The notes beneath the pieces are model-generated. The model did not search any database and was not told the origin of the DNA. It saw nothing but the letters and a program-made list of their open reading frames with translations. A DNA stretch of 5,151 nucleotides from Bacillota bacterium (GTDB lineage: Bacteria > Bacillota > Dethiobacteria > Dethiobacterales > Dethiobacteraceae), in the NCBI GenBank assembly GCA_012800215.1, contig JAAZJT010000071.1, positions 1 to 5,151 of the forward strand, written 5' to 3'. The first letter of the stretch is position 1. Each line of letters begins with the position of its first letter. The translations under genes were made by a program, and so were the position numbers. Below are positions 1-4,957 of this stretch, one piece after another.

Positions 1-14
1 AAAAGCTTATTGCT

Positions 15-52
15 CATCCGGTTCAGAACTGCTAAGCAGTACTGCCTGGATG
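15..52 (-). other. Leader hairpin, probable 16S processing structure
   Basis: On the minus strand CATCC (52-48) pairs with GGATG (19-15). Inside it GG/CC and CAG/CTG pair, and a CTGC-TTA-GCAG tip closes the hairpin. The stem is interrupted by small bulges. Its place just before the expected 16S 5' end suggests a leader fold or part of the processing stem region. There is no U-run after it, so it is not a terminator. Confidence 0.55.
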
Positions 53-91
53 ATGCGTAAAGTGTTACATCGTTCGATGTGTACTTCGCAT
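53..91 (-). other. Second leader hairpin
   Basis: ATGCG (53-57) and CGCAT (87-91) pair as an outer stem, AAGT/ACTT pair further in, and the palindrome ACATCGTTCGATGT (67-80) forms the tip. It lies between boxA and the hairpin at 15-52. It is probably a structured part of the rRNA leader, and its exact function is unknown. Confidence 0.5.
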
Positions 92-105
92 GGCATTTCC
101 TGTTC

Positions 106-121
106 AGTTTTCAAAGAACTT
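106..121 (-). promoter_or_regulatory. boxA-like antitermination element in the rRNA leader
   Basis: The minus strand reads AAGTTCTTTGAAAACT, close to the bacterial boxA consensus (TGCTCTTTAACA) and to the TTCTTTGAAAA string common in Firmicutes rRNA leaders and spacers. boxA RNA is bound by NusB-S10 (NusE) and prevents premature termination of rRNA transcripts. It lies about 30-40 bases downstream of the predicted P2 start, where boxA is expected. Confidence 0.65.
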
Positions 122-155
122 CAGATCATCCCAGCTGCCTCGCAGCCGGAATTTT

Positions 156-184
156 ATCTTACCATAGCCGCCTCTTTATGTCAA
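156..184 (-). promoter_or_regulatory. rrn promoter P2 (sigma-A type)
   Basis: On the minus strand TTGACA (184-179) is separated by exactly 17 bases from TAAGAT (161-156). The -35 is a perfect consensus; the -10 matches TATAAT at four of six positions. The predicted start is near 147-149, just upstream of boxA. This is the proximal of the tandem rRNA operon promoters. Confidence 0.8.
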
Positions 185-262
185 CCGGCCAATTTATGGC
201 AAGCGTTTTCCGTTAAAGCGCCAAGTCTTAGTCAACCTAGCTTCTTTTTGCACACAAGCATC

Positions 263-291
263 ATCTTACCATGGTTATTCCTAGATGTCAA
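263..291 (-). promoter_or_regulatory. rrn promoter P1 (sigma-A type)
   Basis: On the minus strand TTGACA (291-286), a 17-base spacer, then TAAGAT (268-263). It has the same ATGGTAAGAT -10 context as P2, which lies 107 bases downstream. The upstream flank (292-325) is very AT-rich, as expected of an UP element bound by the alpha subunit C-terminal domain. Tandem P1/P2 promoters are normal for rRNA operons. The predicted start is near 255-257. Confidence 0.8.
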
Positions 292-314
292 TATATTATG
301 CTACTTTTAAATAA

Positions 315-343
315 ATTATTGCTATTCGTATTCCAAATGTCAC
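315..343 (-). promoter_or_regulatory. Possible third, distal rrn promoter
   Basis: On the minus strand GTGACA (343-338), a 17-base spacer, and AATAAT (320-315). Both hexamers match consensus at five of six positions. It points toward the rRNA operon, about 50 bases upstream of P1. The region is AT-rich, so a chance match, or a role as UP element for P1, is possible. Confidence 0.45.
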
Positions 344-359
344 CAACGGTTATGATAAT
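331..359 (+). promoter_or_regulatory. Weak candidate promoter for the DUF3888-like/UbiA operon
   Basis: TTCCAA (331-336), 17 bases, then GATAAT (354-359). The -10 is good (five of six) but the -35 is poor (three of six). Alternatives such as TATGAT (351-356) have no better -35. A plus-strand promoter is expected here because the gene at 401 is divergent from the rrn operon. The site overlaps the possible distal rrn promoter on the other strand. Confidence 0.25.
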
Positions 360-400
360 GGTATAAAAGAATATCGCATTTACAAAGGCAGGTTGTTGTT

Positions 401-841
401 TTGCTGGAAAATAGAAAATTAATTATTGCCTTGCTTTGCGTTAACGCTCTACTGACTTTAGTTTTAATATTTTCTACTTTTCAGGTACAGCCAACAGAAA
501 CAAAGATTGAATATACCGAGGATCCCTTAGCTGGGCTTCGTAACGATATAATTGTAACTATGCTGCAAGATTCTATAGAACTGGCTATTAAAGGTTATTA
601 CCATAGCTCAGATAGTTTTAGTGTTGAAATTGACCCGTATAGAACAGAGATACTTGACCTGCAGAATCTGGGAAAAGGCGTATCTCATGGGTTTCTGGTT
701 AAAGTTAAAGTAACTCCTTACACCGGAACAAACCAACAGCTAGGTGAAGATCATCTTACCTTTCAAATAACCAGTGGTAATATCAAGTTAATAAAATTTC
801 AGCATATACAAGACTTTCCTATTCCTAATACTTTAGAATAA
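401..841 (+). CDS. Membrane-anchored DUF3888-like protein of unknown function
   Basis: The product has 146 residues. Residues about 7-27 form one hydrophobic segment after a short charged start, so it is likely an N-terminal anchor or uncleaved signal with the rest outside the membrane. The remainder (about 48-136) resembles, from memory, the DUF3888 domain of Firmicutes: a helix with a GYY motif (65-67), a run resembling ILDL (84-87), a GFLVKVKVTPYTG strand (97-109), then HLTFQI (118-123) and KLIKFQH (129-135). No catalytic residues are evident. The start is TTG at 401, preceded by AAAGGCAGG (384-392) and 8 spacer bases; nearby upstream TTGs are out of frame. It is the first gene of an operon with the UbiA-family gene 23 bases downstream, hinting at a membrane-linked role. 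The family call is tentative. Confidence 0.75.
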   Translation: MLENRKLIIALLCVNALLTLVLIFSTFQVQPTETKIEYTEDPLAGLRNDIIVTMLQDSIELAIKGYYHSSDSFSVEIDPYRTEILDLQNLGKGVSHGFLVKVKVTPYTGTNQQLGEDHLTFQITSGNIKLIKFQHIQDFPIPNTLE

Positions 842-864
842 ATAAAAGCTGAGGGTTATAAGAA

Positions 865-1785
865 ATGTATCAATTCTGGAAGAGTTTTTGGCTGCTGGCA
901 GATCCTAAATTCTGGATAGCTTCAACAGTCCCTATGTTAGTAGGTACGGCACTAGCATATGGTATGACTGGCAAATTTGACCTTTACTGGTTTATAGTCA
1001 GCATTATTGGTCTATATTGTATTGAAATTGGCAAAATGGCTGTTAATGACTTAGTTGATTTTTATACAGGCGTCGATTTTGCTGTATTACCTCAAAATAT
1101 TACACCCTTTAGCGGTGGGCGCAACCGTGTTCTGGTGAAGGGGCAGTTACAACCAACACATGCTGTGTTAATTGCCATCGTGATGCTATCTCTAGGCGGG
1201 CTCTTTGGTATTTATATAACATTTTTCCGTGAACCACAAATATTTTGGATCGGCACATTAGGGCTCTTTCTTGCCGTAGCCTACAGCTTACCTCCTTTTA
1301 AATTTGCTTATCGTGGTCTAGGGGAAATAGTGGTGGGAATTGCCTTTGGACCTTTAATTGTTAGCGGTGCTTTTGTTATCCAAACCCATTTTCTTACGGG
1401 CGATGTCTTTCTGGTTTCCTTGCCCATTGGCTTTCTTGTAACCAACATACTTTTTATTAATCAGTATCCTGACTACGAAGCAGATAAACAATGCAATAAA
1501 CGCAACTGGGTAGTAAGATTAGGCAAAAGAAAAGGTTTTAAGCTTTATATAACTCTCTTTGCTTTAACCTACCTCTCTATTCTAATTATCTTTTATACTA
1601 CCAAAAATCCATTTTGGTTATTGTCATTTTTTAGTCTCCCCACAGTAATTCAGGCTGTGCGTGTAGCAGCTATTGCAATGGACGATATACCTACACTTGT
1701 TTCTGCTAATCTAAATACAATCTGGGCATATCAGATAAACGGATTGGCAATGCTGTTATCAGCTATCATCAAACGTTTTTTATAG
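865..1785 (+). CDS. UbiA-family membrane prenyltransferase (MenA-like)
   Basis: The product is 306 residues with about eight or nine hydrophobic segments (roughly 16-35, 40-60, 99-120, 126-143, 154-173, 181-199, 226-244, 248-270, 287-303). UbiA enzymes transfer a polyprenyl group from its diphosphate to an aromatic or other acceptor in the membrane. Both Asp-rich Mg-diphosphate motifs are present: NDLVD at 61-65 with D71, followed by PFSGGR (81-86), and PDYEAD at 202-207 followed by KR and VVRLGKRKG (216-224). YSLPPFKFAYRGLGE (140-154) is another family signature. The overall pattern resembles MenA-type 1,4-dihydroxy-2-naphthoate prenyltransferases, but NQYPDYEAD replaces the usual NNxRDxExD, so the acceptor is uncertain. 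Start: ATG with GAGGG (851-855) 9 bases upstream. It is the second gene of the operon beginning at 401 and ends 24 bases before a strong terminator hairpin. No other menaquinone genes are in view. Confidence 0.88.
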   Translation: MYQFWKSFWLLADPKFWIASTVPMLVGTALAYGMTGKFDLYWFIVSIIGLYCIEIGKMAVNDLVDFYTGVDFAVLPQNITPFSGGRNRVLVKGQLQPTHAVLIAIVMLSLGGLFGIYITFFREPQIFWIGTLGLFLAVAYSLPPFKFAYRGLGEIVVGIAFGPLIVSGAFVIQTHFLTGDVFLVSLPIGFLVTNILFINQYPDYEADKQCNKRNWVVRLGKRKGFKLYITLFALTYLSILIIFYTTKNPFWLLSFFSLPTVIQAVRVAAIAMDDIPTLVSANLNTIWAYQINGLAMLLSAIIKRFL

Positions 1786-1809
1786 TTATTTATAGTCAAA
1801 TAATAACAT

Positions 1810-1860
1810 ATAGGTAAAAGAGCGGTGGCAATCGCTGTCTGCCACCGCTCTTTTACCTAT
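1810..1860. terminator. Long bidirectional intrinsic terminator
   Basis: A perfect 21-base inverted repeat (1810-1830 with 1840-1860) encloses a 9-base loop. Its GC core GAGCGGTGGCA/TGCCACCGCTC is flanked by AAAA on the left and TTTT on the right, so a hairpin followed by a U-run forms on either strand. It lies between the end of the UbiA-family gene (1785, plus) and the end of the small gene (1884, minus), exactly where two convergent units would share a terminator. Confidence 0.9.
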
Positions 1861-1883
1861 TCCCTTTTTCTAGGCAAAGTATC

Positions 1884-2039
1884 TTAATATTTTTTGTCAA
1901 TTAAGCTCTTTGAGTCATTAATTATTTGCTCCAATAAGGAAAGCGAGCTTTTGATAAATCTTCTTTTTTCCTGTGGATCAGCTTCCCTAAATTCCTGTTC
2001 CAATTTTTCTATTATTTCTGCCGCCGCATTAAATAACAA
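1884..2039 (-). CDS. Small hypothetical protein, 51 residues
   Basis: The minus strand has a 51-codon frame starting TTG (2039-2037) and ending TAA (1886-1884). AGGGGGG (2052-2046) lies 6 bases before the start, an excellent ribosome binding site. There is no other usable start between it and the upstream in-frame stop. The protein begins MLFNAAAEIIEKLEQEFREA, continues DPQEKRRFIKSSLSLLEQII and ends NDSKSLIDKKY. It is highly charged, has no membrane segment, and reads as two amphipathic helices separated by a DPQEKRR turn. I do not recognise a family. Support for reality is the binding site, an extended -10 upstream (2112-2120), and the bidirectional terminator 24 bases past the stop. The plus-strand open frame 1894-2118 is its antisense shadow. 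It could be a small regulatory or protein-interaction factor, but that is a guess. Confidence 0.7.
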   Translation of the reverse strand: MLFNAAAEIIEKLEQEFREADPQEKRRFIKSSLSLLEQIINDSKSLIDKKY

Positions 2040-2045
2040 TGAAAT

Positions 2046-2052
2046 CCCCCCT
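2046..2052 (-). promoter_or_regulatory. Ribosome binding site deciding the TTG start of the small gene
   Basis: AGGGGGG on the minus strand, 6 bases before the TTG at 2039. This purine-rich element in an otherwise AT-rich flank fixes the start codon, since no ATG or GTG lies in frame between the upstream stop and the TTG. Confidence 0.65.
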
Positions 2053-2111
2053 GCTAATTCTTTAAAATTAAAATACCCAAATCAAAAAACTATAATCATA
2101 TTATTCCGTTT

Positions 2112-2120
2112 ATTATAGCA
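2112..2120 (-). promoter_or_regulatory. Extended -10 promoter for the small gene
   Basis: The minus strand reads TGCTATAAT (2120-2112), a perfect TATAAT with the TGN extension that can replace a good -35. The -35 region (CATTTA at 17 bases) is poor. The predicted start is near 2105, giving a leader of about 65 bases before the TTG at 2039. It is divergent from the promoter of the acetyltransferase gene. Confidence 0.5.
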
Positions 2121-2148
2121 ACAATGCCCGATTCTAAATGAAATGATA

Positions 2149-2177
2149 TAGGCAAAAAAGAGTGATTATGTTATGAT
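2149..2177 (+). promoter_or_regulatory. Promoter of the GNAT acetyltransferase gene
   Basis: TAGGCA (2149-2154; four of six), 17 bases, then TATGAT (2172-2177; five of six). The predicted start near 2184 leaves a leader of about 29 bases with the ribosome binding site. No ArgR-type operator is clear to me here. Confidence 0.5.
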
Positions 2178-2212
2178 AGACAAAAAATCAGTGTCACAGA
2201 GGAGATGGCGAA

Positions 2213-2665
2213 GTGCTTATTAGGAAGGCCAGGATTTCTGATGTAGAGTCTATACATGAATTAATTAATCATTATGCCGCAGAAGGGCAAATGCTAGCTC
2301 GAGCCAGAGCAACCCTTTACGAAAGTATACGTGAAATTTCTGTCGTAGAATTAGATAAACAGATCATAGCAGTAGGTTCCTTACATATTTTATGGAAGGA
2401 TTTGGCGGAGATCAGGGCACTTGCCGTAGCCCCCAGTTACACCCGCCAAGGCTTAGGCAAAAAATTAGTACAAACTTTTTTGCAGGAAGCACTGGAGCTA
2501 GAACTGCCCAGAGTATTTGCTTTAACATACCAGCCGGAGTTCTTTGTAAAATGTGGTTTTCGCATAATAAGCAAAGATAGCCTGCCGCAAAAAGTATGGC
2601 AGGAATGTATAAACTGCCCCAAATTCCCCAACTGTGAAGAAAGTGCAGTAATTATTGATCTCTAA
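2213..2665 (+). CDS. GNAT N-acetyltransferase, ArgA-like short type
   Basis: This 150-residue protein is a single-domain GNAT. The central acetyl-CoA region is LAEIRALAVAPSYTRQGLGK (64-83), with the GLG pyrophosphate loop at 80-82; the usual Q/R three residues before the first Gly is Thr77. VFALTYQPEFFVKCGF (101-116) and LPQKVWQECINCPKFPNC (124-141) match, from memory, the short proteins annotated as amino-acid N-acetyltransferase or N-acetylglutamate synthase-like in Bacillota. Those would acetylate glutamate at the head of arginine synthesis; the substrate here is unproven. The three Cys at 132, 135 and 141 are a feature of this subgroup. It lacks the amino-acid-kinase domain of classical ArgA. 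Start: GTG at 2213 with AGAGGAG (2198-2204) 8 bases upstream; the ATG at 2205 is out of frame. It stands alone, divergent from the small gene and convergent with pyrB 20 bases away. No arginine genes are adjacent. Confidence 0.85.
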   Translation: MLIRKARISDVESIHELINHYAAEGQMLARARATLYESIREISVVELDKQIIAVGSLHILWKDLAEIRALAVAPSYTRQGLGKKLVQTFLQEALELELPRVFALTYQPEFFVKCGFRIISKDSLPQKVWQECINCPKFPNCEESAVIIDL

Positions 2666-2685
2666 AACCACCATCCGTATATTCT

Positions 2686-3591
2686 TTATTTACCGGCTAA
2701 GATATTATGTAACAAGCTCATTCGCACATACATGCCATAATGAGACTGCTGAAAAAAAACAGCCCGTTTGTCTTGATCTACTGCTGGAGATATCTCATTT
2801 CGCCGGGGCAAAGGATGCATAAGAATTGTCTGGGGAGAAAACTTTCTCATTACAGATTGATCAATAATAAATTCTTCTACTTCCAGATCGGTATTTTCAA
2901 AACGTTCTGTCTGCGTACGTGTTTGATATATAACATCCACATCACAGGGTATTTCGTCAAAGGAACGACAAGAAATATAACTTACTTCTTTTTGTTTTAA
3001 ATATGTTACGTATTCATCAGGCAGCGCAAGCACCTCACGACTCAAACCGTAAATAGTAACATTTTCAAACAGTGTAAGTAATTTTACTAAAGAATGAACA
3101 GTACGACCAAATAATAAATCACCCATAACAACAATGGATAAACCATCTAAATTTTTTTTATACTTATAGATAGTGTAAGCATCAAGCAGAGATTGTGTCG
3201 GGTGCTCACCACTACCGCTGCCGGCGTTAATTATGGGCACACTAGAAACAGCAGCAGCATCTGCTGCTGCCTTACTGTCAAAGTGACGTAAAACAATAGC
3301 ATCACAGTATCCGTCTACCACGCGGATAGTATCTAACAAGCTTTCCCCCTTAATAGCAGAAGACATTTCCTTTGCATTCTCTGTGCTTATGATATTCCCA
3401 CCCAAACGTAAAATGGCAGCTTCGAAAGATAGCCGGGTACGCGTACTGGGTTCGTAAAAGATTGTCGCCACAATTTTGCCCTGCAGTGAGTTGCTAAACT
3501 GGTTAGTATTTGCGCGCATTTCGTCGGTTAAAGCAAATAATTCCATTAAATCTTTACGTGAAAATTGGTCACAACTTAAAATATGACGCAC
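2686..3591 (-). CDS. pyrB: Aspartate carbamoyltransferase catalytic subunit
   Basis: PyrB joins carbamoyl phosphate and L-aspartate to give N-carbamoyl-L-aspartate, the committed step of pyrimidine synthesis, in the cytoplasm. At 301 residues it is full length for the family. Carbamoyl-phosphate residues are present: STRTR at 49-53, S77 and K81 (the 80s loop, KGES), R102-H103, and HPTQ at 130-133. Aspartate-binding positions are also intact: R163 in GRTVHSL, R225 in TRTQTER, and HPLPRR at 259-264. All match known E. coli active-site positions offset by three to six residues. Start: GTG at 3591 with a consensus AGGAGG (3604-3599) 7 bases upstream. It lies 49 bases after the O-antigen ligase-like gene with no convincing promoter between, so read-through is likely. 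No pyrI or other pyr gene is in the window: a convergent acetyltransferase lies directly downstream. The regulatory subunit may be absent or encoded elsewhere. Confidence 0.96.
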   Translation of the reverse strand: MRHILSCDQFSRKDLMELFALTDEMRANTNQFSNSLQGKIVATIFYEPSTRTRLSFEAAILRLGGNIISTENAKEMSSAIKGESLLDTIRVVDGYCDAIVLRHFDSKAAADAAAVSSVPIINAGSGSGEHPTQSLLDAYTIYKYKKNLDGLSIVVMGDLLFGRTVHSLVKLLTLFENVTIYGLSREVLALPDEYVTYLKQKEVSYISCRSFDEIPCDVDVIYQTRTQTERFENTDLEVEEFIIDQSVMRKFSPQTILMHPLPRRNEISPAVDQDKRAVFFQQSHYGMYVRMSLLHNILAGK

Positions 3592-3640
3592 TTTTGGTCC
3601 TCCTCTTTTTTTGTATTTAATCGTGTGAGGTTTAATTTGG

Positions 3641-4792
3641 TTAACCTTTCACATGTTTACCCCTAGAAAAAGCAGGGCCTGATAACCTACTAATTCCTGC
3701 CATTTCCACTTTTGCATAAGTTTCGTAGTGACGCACTAAACTTGTAACTATAGCTGCACTGGCAAAAAATAAAATACCACCCTGAGGAGTCATCATCACA
3801 AAATCAACGAAACCATGGACAATAACCATAACTTGCAAAGCTGTTAAGGCAGGGAAAATTTGCAGCTTACTTCTAAAAAGCATATGTATACTTTTCCAGA
3901 TGTAAACTTTGATCCATCCATAAATTAGAAAACCAACTGTACCATACATGGTTAATAGTGACAGCCAGAGATTATGAGCATGTAATTTTTTGGTCTGAAT
4001 CAAAACACCAAAAGTTCCCCATCCGAAAACTGGCTTCTTAAAGTATAACTTCACTGCCTTTGTCCAAATTGGAATACGACTGCTCAGCGGATGATTAATT
4101 TCAGGTGAGAATAAGGCAAAAAACATAATAGCAAGAAATGTGAAAAATAAAGTAATTCTATTTACTTTATTTTTTGTTAGCAGAGCATATACAAGAATAG
4201 CTACTTCTAACGATAATGTCGCGCCCTTTGAGCCGGAAAAAGCTAAACCAATGGCAAAAATAAGAATACCAAAAAGGTATTTTTGTTTTTGTTCCCGATG
4301 ACATTCCCATAAATACAGACTAATAATAATCATAGTAGCAAACCAGTACCCAGCAACATTGGGATTACCAAAGGTACTATATATTCGGTAAATATACTCA
4401 ATAGGCTTATTAAAATAAAAATCTGCAATCCACGTCAGATCAAAATAATATGATGCGATTTTTTCTATAATCCCTAATACTGCTGCCATGATTGAGTACG
4501 TCCATACTTTGACTAGAATCGAATTAATTGCTTTTTTATCTGTAAATATATGTTCAAGATAGATAACTAAACTAAGATTAAACAATATTATAAAAGAAGA
4601 TATTGTAGAAACTAAAGATTGATTCGCTAATCCAGAAATAAATGACCAGATAAAAAGTAATGCTAAGCCCACATTTAAAGGATTTAAACAGACTGTCAAT
4701 TTTTTTTGAAACAGCATTCTTAGAATAAGCAAAGAAGGAATAAAACATGTGTAGGGAGATAAAATTATTAGAATTATACTTAAATTAATCAT
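3641..4792 (-). CDS. O-antigen ligase/polymerase-family (Wzy_C) membrane protein
   Basis: With the ATG at 4792 the product is 383 residues, with about ten or more hydrophobic segments. Signatures of the O-antigen ligase (WaaL/Wzy_C) family appear in order: STFGNPN (139-145), FSGSKGA (185-191), SRIPIWTKAVK (238-248), KPVFGWGTFG (253-262), then HAHNLWL (271-277) followed by MYGTVGF, and HGFVDF (326-331). Family members join or polymerise undecaprenyl-linked glycans on the outer face of the membrane; the glycan here is unknown and could be lipopolysaccharide, capsule or a protein glycan. The last 30 or so residues are basic and non-hydrophobic. The frame extends to TTG at 4816, but that start has no ribosome binding site and coincides with the predicted transcription start. 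The ATG at 4792 has AGGTG 5 bases upstream. There are no glycosyltransferases nearby, so this is an orphan ligase, probably cotranscribed with pyrB downstream. Confidence 0.85.
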   Translation of the reverse strand: MINLSIILIILSPYTCFIPSLLILRMLFQKKLTVCLNPLNVGLALLFIWSFISGLANQSLVSTISSFIILFNLSLVIYLEHIFTDKKAINSILVKVWTYSIMAAVLGIIEKIASYYFDLTWIADFYFNKPIEYIYRIYSTFGNPNVAGYWFATMIIISLYLWECHREQKQKYLFGILIFAIGLAFSGSKGATLSLEVAILVYALLTKNKVNRITLFFTFLAIMFFALFSPEINHPLSSRIPIWTKAVKLYFKKPVFGWGTFGVLIQTKKLHAHNLWLSLLTMYGTVGFLIYGWIKVYIWKSIHMLFRSKLQIFPALTALQVMVIVHGFVDFVMMTPQGGILFFASAAIVTSLVRHYETYAKVEMAGISRLSGPAFSRGKHVKG

Positions 4793-4797
4793 ATTCT

Positions 4798-4802
4798 CAC
4801 CT
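4798..4802 (-). promoter_or_regulatory. Ribosome binding site deciding the ligase start
   Basis: AGGTG on the minus strand (4802-4798), continuing AG, lies 5 bases before ATG 4792. It favours that ATG over the longer TTG start at 4816, which has only A/T-rich sequence in front of it. Confidence 0.55.
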
Positions 4803-4823
4803 GGATCTTTTAGCAATATTTTT

Positions 4824-4832
4824 ATTTTACCA
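4824..4832 (-). promoter_or_regulatory. Extended -10 promoter of the ligase-pyrB unit
   Basis: The minus strand reads TGGTAAAAT (4832-4824): TAAAAT with a TGN extension. No good -35 hexamer is found at 16-18 bases. The predicted start is near 4817, leaving about 25 bases of leader before ATG 4792. The lack of a -35 could mean activator dependence; see the inverted repeat at 4851-4874. Confidence 0.45.
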
Positions 4833-4850
4833 TATCAATAACGACATTCA

Positions 4851-4874
4851 TCATTTATTAAGAAACATAAATGA
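4851..4874. repeat. AT-rich inverted repeat, possible operator upstream of the ligase promoter
   Basis: TCATTTAT (4851-4858) and ATAAATGA (4867-4874) are perfect 8-base inverted repeats with an 8-base spacer. Relative to the predicted transcription start near 4817 this is about -34 to -57, where an activator could bind. GACATT also recurs nearby (4843-4848 and 4873-4878). The low complexity means chance is a real alternative. Confidence 0.35.
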
Positions 4875-4957
4875 CATTAACATACCTTACCTATTTTAGC
4901 ATTGATTTATTAAGTAAATTTGAAACCTGCCATAAGATTTTCTTAAAAAGACCAGAT

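Larger units (their letters stand above)
1..148 (-). other. Pre-rRNA leader of an rRNA operon (16S lies beyond the left edge)
   Basis: Read on the minus strand, this stretch follows the rrn promoters and contains a boxA-like element and two strong hairpins, ending in ...GAGCAATAAGCTTTT. That layout is typical of the processed leader upstream of 16S rRNA in Firmicutes. The 16S gene itself is not in the window; I infer it starts within a short distance to the left of base 1. The alternative, a 16S-23S spacer, is unlikely because consensus promoters sit directly upstream. The plus-strand open frame across 50-310 lies inside this leader and its promoters and is not a gene. Confidence 0.8.

Noticed and set aside
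50..310. Plus-strand open frame of 86 codons
   Set aside because: It lies antisense to the rRNA leader, boxA and rrn promoters, has no ribosome binding site, and its composition reflects those elements.
1894..2118. Plus-strand open frame of 74 codons
   Set aside because: It is antisense to the small minus-strand gene at 1884-2039, which has a far better start signal and promoter; the plus frame has no ribosome binding site.
2392..2631. Open frames at 2392-2580 (plus) and 2437-2631 (minus)
   Set aside because: Both sit entirely inside the acetyltransferase gene in other frames and lack start signals.
2723..2752. CTCATT...AATGAG inverted repeat near the pyrB 3' end as a terminator for the acetyltransferase
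   Set aside because: Only six base pairs around a long loop, inside coding sequence, with no T-run on the plus strand after it.
2740..3000. Plus-strand open frame of 86 codons
   Set aside because: It is antisense to pyrB, whose identity is certain; no ribosome binding site or family resemblance.
3592..3640. Promoter or PyrR-type attenuator before pyrB
   Set aside because: TTAAAT could serve as a -10 but no -35 matches at 16-18 bases, and 49 bases hold no hairpin pair or T-run of an attenuator.
4793..4816. TTG start extending the ligase by 8 residues
   Set aside because: It has no ribosome binding site and coincides with the predicted transcription start, whereas ATG 4792 is preceded by AGGTG.
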